From the NCBI GenBank assembly GCA_027623235.1, contig JAQBVJ010000004.1:1-64000 (forward strand): a DNA stretch of 64,000 bases, given 5' to 3'. The translations under genes were made by a program, and so were the position numbers. Source of the stretch: Planctomycetota bacterium (GTDB taxonomy: Bacteria > Planctomycetota > Planctomycetia > Planctomycetales > Planctomycetaceae). The notes under the pieces were generated by a model. That model worked only from the letters and a program-made list of their open reading frames with translations, did no database searches and was not told the DNA's origin. Of the stretch, positions 63,501 to 64,000 are shown piece by piece (positions within the stretch are counted from its first letter, which is position 1; the number at the start of each line of letters is the position of its first letter).

Positions 63501-64000
63501 AGAAGTTGTGCGATTGTCTGCCCATTGAGTCGTGGCTTCCCGCCGCCTTCTTCGCCCGTCGCTGCCTTGGATGCCTTCGCTGCATCGCGAAACCGTTCAA
63601 TGAATTTGTTGATGTCGTTTCCGGATGCGATCGAAATTCGCAGTGTCGCGCCGATTCCAGGGAGCACCGTCTTGTCGAGCTCGTGCGGGCAGGCATCGAC
63701 CACTGCGAAGACATCGTCGACAGAGAAGACCGGCTTCTCGGCAAACTGCACCATCTGTGGGGGAACCCCCTGCGGTGGAGCCTGAAGTCCGATGAGCATT
63801 TTCAGGTAAGCGGCCTTGCCTTCATCCTCGGCCAGCTCCTTCAGGAAGCTTGATGCGGCGTCCCAGTTGCTCAGAGTGACGTCTCGTTGAAACGCTGCCA
63901 GCTGAAGGTCGAACTCTTTCAGTTTCTCAGCGTTCGGGTCTGGCGGCGTGGCTGGTGTTTCCGGAGTTGCCTCAGCCGGCTGTGTTTCAGCGGATTCCGC
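60530..64000 (-). CDS. Very large membrane-anchored protein, unknown function (partial)
   Basis: The frame is open to the right edge of the window, so the N-terminus is missing; at least 1157 residues are present. The visible N-part is a Pro/Ala/Thr/Glu-rich linker, followed by a helical scaffold with many short alpha-hairpins (AEKKIEFLEQAWEVTQAALA, TAADLYAKAAMDLDEDKQNV) resembling TPR-type solenoids. A domain near the end (PVRLDLDFLDTSGYAVLPVE, GKLVLEVKVTGRGLIPSLDK) is beta-rich. One transmembrane helix (WPLFLGGGIVVAVALLLVYF) precedes a cytoplasmic tail of about 85 residues. If exported it would be mostly periplasmic with a C-terminal anchor. No catalytic motif was recognised. Confidence 0.8.
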   Translation of the reverse strand, partial: AESAETQPAEATPETPATPPDPNAEKLKEFDLQLAAFQRDVTLSNWDAASSFLKELAEDEGKAAYLKMLIGLQAPPQGVPPQMVQFAEKPVFSVDDVFAVVDACPHELDKTVLPGIGATLRISIASGNDINKFIERFRDAAKASKAATGEEGGGKPRLNGQTIAQLLIGAGQILKAGEFLPTPEKAIEVTDRDGLNLLAKYFLAKHQAEKKIEFLEQAWEVTQAALAAGEITDEQKQEALARAVELAPKIREELGTAWLAESFTTRPERGMELLATIGSAVSTGLVRQASIPDERARGLELQHTAVNALLNAAPERAEEWSQTLNLLARNWLVEAEHSRSYDASTSRQPMMQRDIYGNYFYGAEGFQQNMSNSSSRTPSAVSTGKLLELKPEGKWLEVVDEPLKPRFRTILPQLYLKVQEEDKAFPYIEEIAKTHPEVAKDLAEEFLRVWTTNHDPNSSRRRTSYYMFSWGFNQRAQGIPLTRSKQERNLTELAGWLKRLRDIPIEDIDETVLTNAFTNTHGTAEVYRLENIERVFGSLDKLKPATLAQLIQKMRQNLAGVWRLPETQKDSNTNRKQKDVQAEVERGYTVANHVLRKGMETYPDHWSLQLAKAAMAFDENEYYNELENSSEYSARRRVAVAEYRTAADLYAKAAMDLDEDKQNVSVFESWFYASLGASDVGQIKPESQPDLKEIALIREAIIALPGELAERHMDMFANSLFTRLSAVNAAVKFRFLRAGFEIVQDNKRADEARKVLEYYNDLVTEIELQAVIDGSDVVGHKEPFGVFININHTKEIEREAGGFSKYLQNQNNRYYAYNYGRPTENYRDKFEEACVAALDEHFEVLSVTFQREDVNSRATSQVGWRMTPYAYLLVKARGPEIDTLPPVRLDLDFLDTSGYAVLPVETSPVPIDAKTSQADPRPISNVSITQTLDERQAGEGKLVLEVKVTGRGLIPSLDKLLQVAPAEFDVVSIDDEGASVSQFDKESDENAIVSERNFLVNLEAKKDLKEHPEEFQFGESLIADAQVEHQRYVDADLDSVEAVILLEQQYGEPASTWPLFLGGGIVVAVALLLVYFQLSKPKTLVVARRFKMPNEVTPFTVIGLLKDIESNNGLNPDRTTELSGTINRLEQYYFFDRSGDEPDLTHIARDWTSRAV

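Overview
The window reads as a chromosomal segment of a planctomycete (phylum Planctomycetota). The evidence is a set of families that are typical together in that phylum: a formylglycine sulfatase, a PmoA-like DUF6807 protein, a ThuA-domain protein, a DUF1080 (3-keto-disaccharide hydrolase) protein, PSCyt1 and PVC-type haem-binding cytochrome remnants, ECF sigma factors of planctomycete type, an NHL-repeat protein, a Uma2-family protein and a giant FHA/coiled-coil protein. Many intergenic imperfect palindromes (at least seven sequence types) also resemble the dispersed repeats of planctomycete genomes. Genus assignment is not possible from sequence reading alone.

Layout, left to right. 96-4167: a three-gene sugar-type ABC importer (binding lipoprotein, double ATPase, permease), with an intrinsic terminator after the binding-protein gene and an extra ~120-residue extracytoplasmic domain in the permease. 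4259-7150: a UvrA-family ATPase with one apparently degenerate composite ATP site. 7265-7924: a FixJ/LuxR response regulator broken by an in-frame TAA. 8101-9756: a complete IS1182-type insertion sequence. 9822-12910: secreted sulfatase, NHL beta-propeller protein and a small lipoprotein. 12929-20956: gltD, a Uma2-family gene, gltB and a LysR regulator, all on the minus strand. 21168-26645: DUF6807 protein, a small unknown protein, an MFS transporter, a ThuA protein and an XRE-cupin regulator. 26804-29138: tdh-kbl threonine catabolism, divergent from the XRE-cupin gene. 29352-30752: decayed ECF sigma/cytochrome fragments. 30909-35817: iron alcohol dehydrogenase, WD40 protein, xylA plus a hot-dog thioesterase, and a Dabb protein. 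36088-37658: two unrelated gene fragments fused out of frame. 37793-47614: a 2194-residue FHA/coiled-coil membrane protein, a zinc-ribbon coiled-coil protein, a DUF1080 protein, a receiver-only response regulator and a small FHA protein. 48185-56770: nuoHJKLMN, the proton-pumping membrane arm of complex I, without nuoI or nuoA-G. 56837-64000: a small conserved protein, a TatD nuclease, an HlyD-like adaptor, a lipoprotein and a very large membrane-anchored protein cut by the window edge.

Main points of interest. (1) NuoL, NuoN and the sugar permease all carry extra domains predicted to face the periplasm, and the NuoL and NuoN inserts look alike. (2) In the UvrA-like protein both unusual substitutions fall in the same composite nucleotide site. 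(3) The giant FHA coiled-coil protein lies in a neighbourhood that also encodes a second FHA protein and a receiver. (4) Several deletion-like out-of-frame gene fusions and a nonsense-interrupted regulator beside an IS indicate local gene decay. (5) Palindromic repeats sit at gene ends and twice supply the stop codon.
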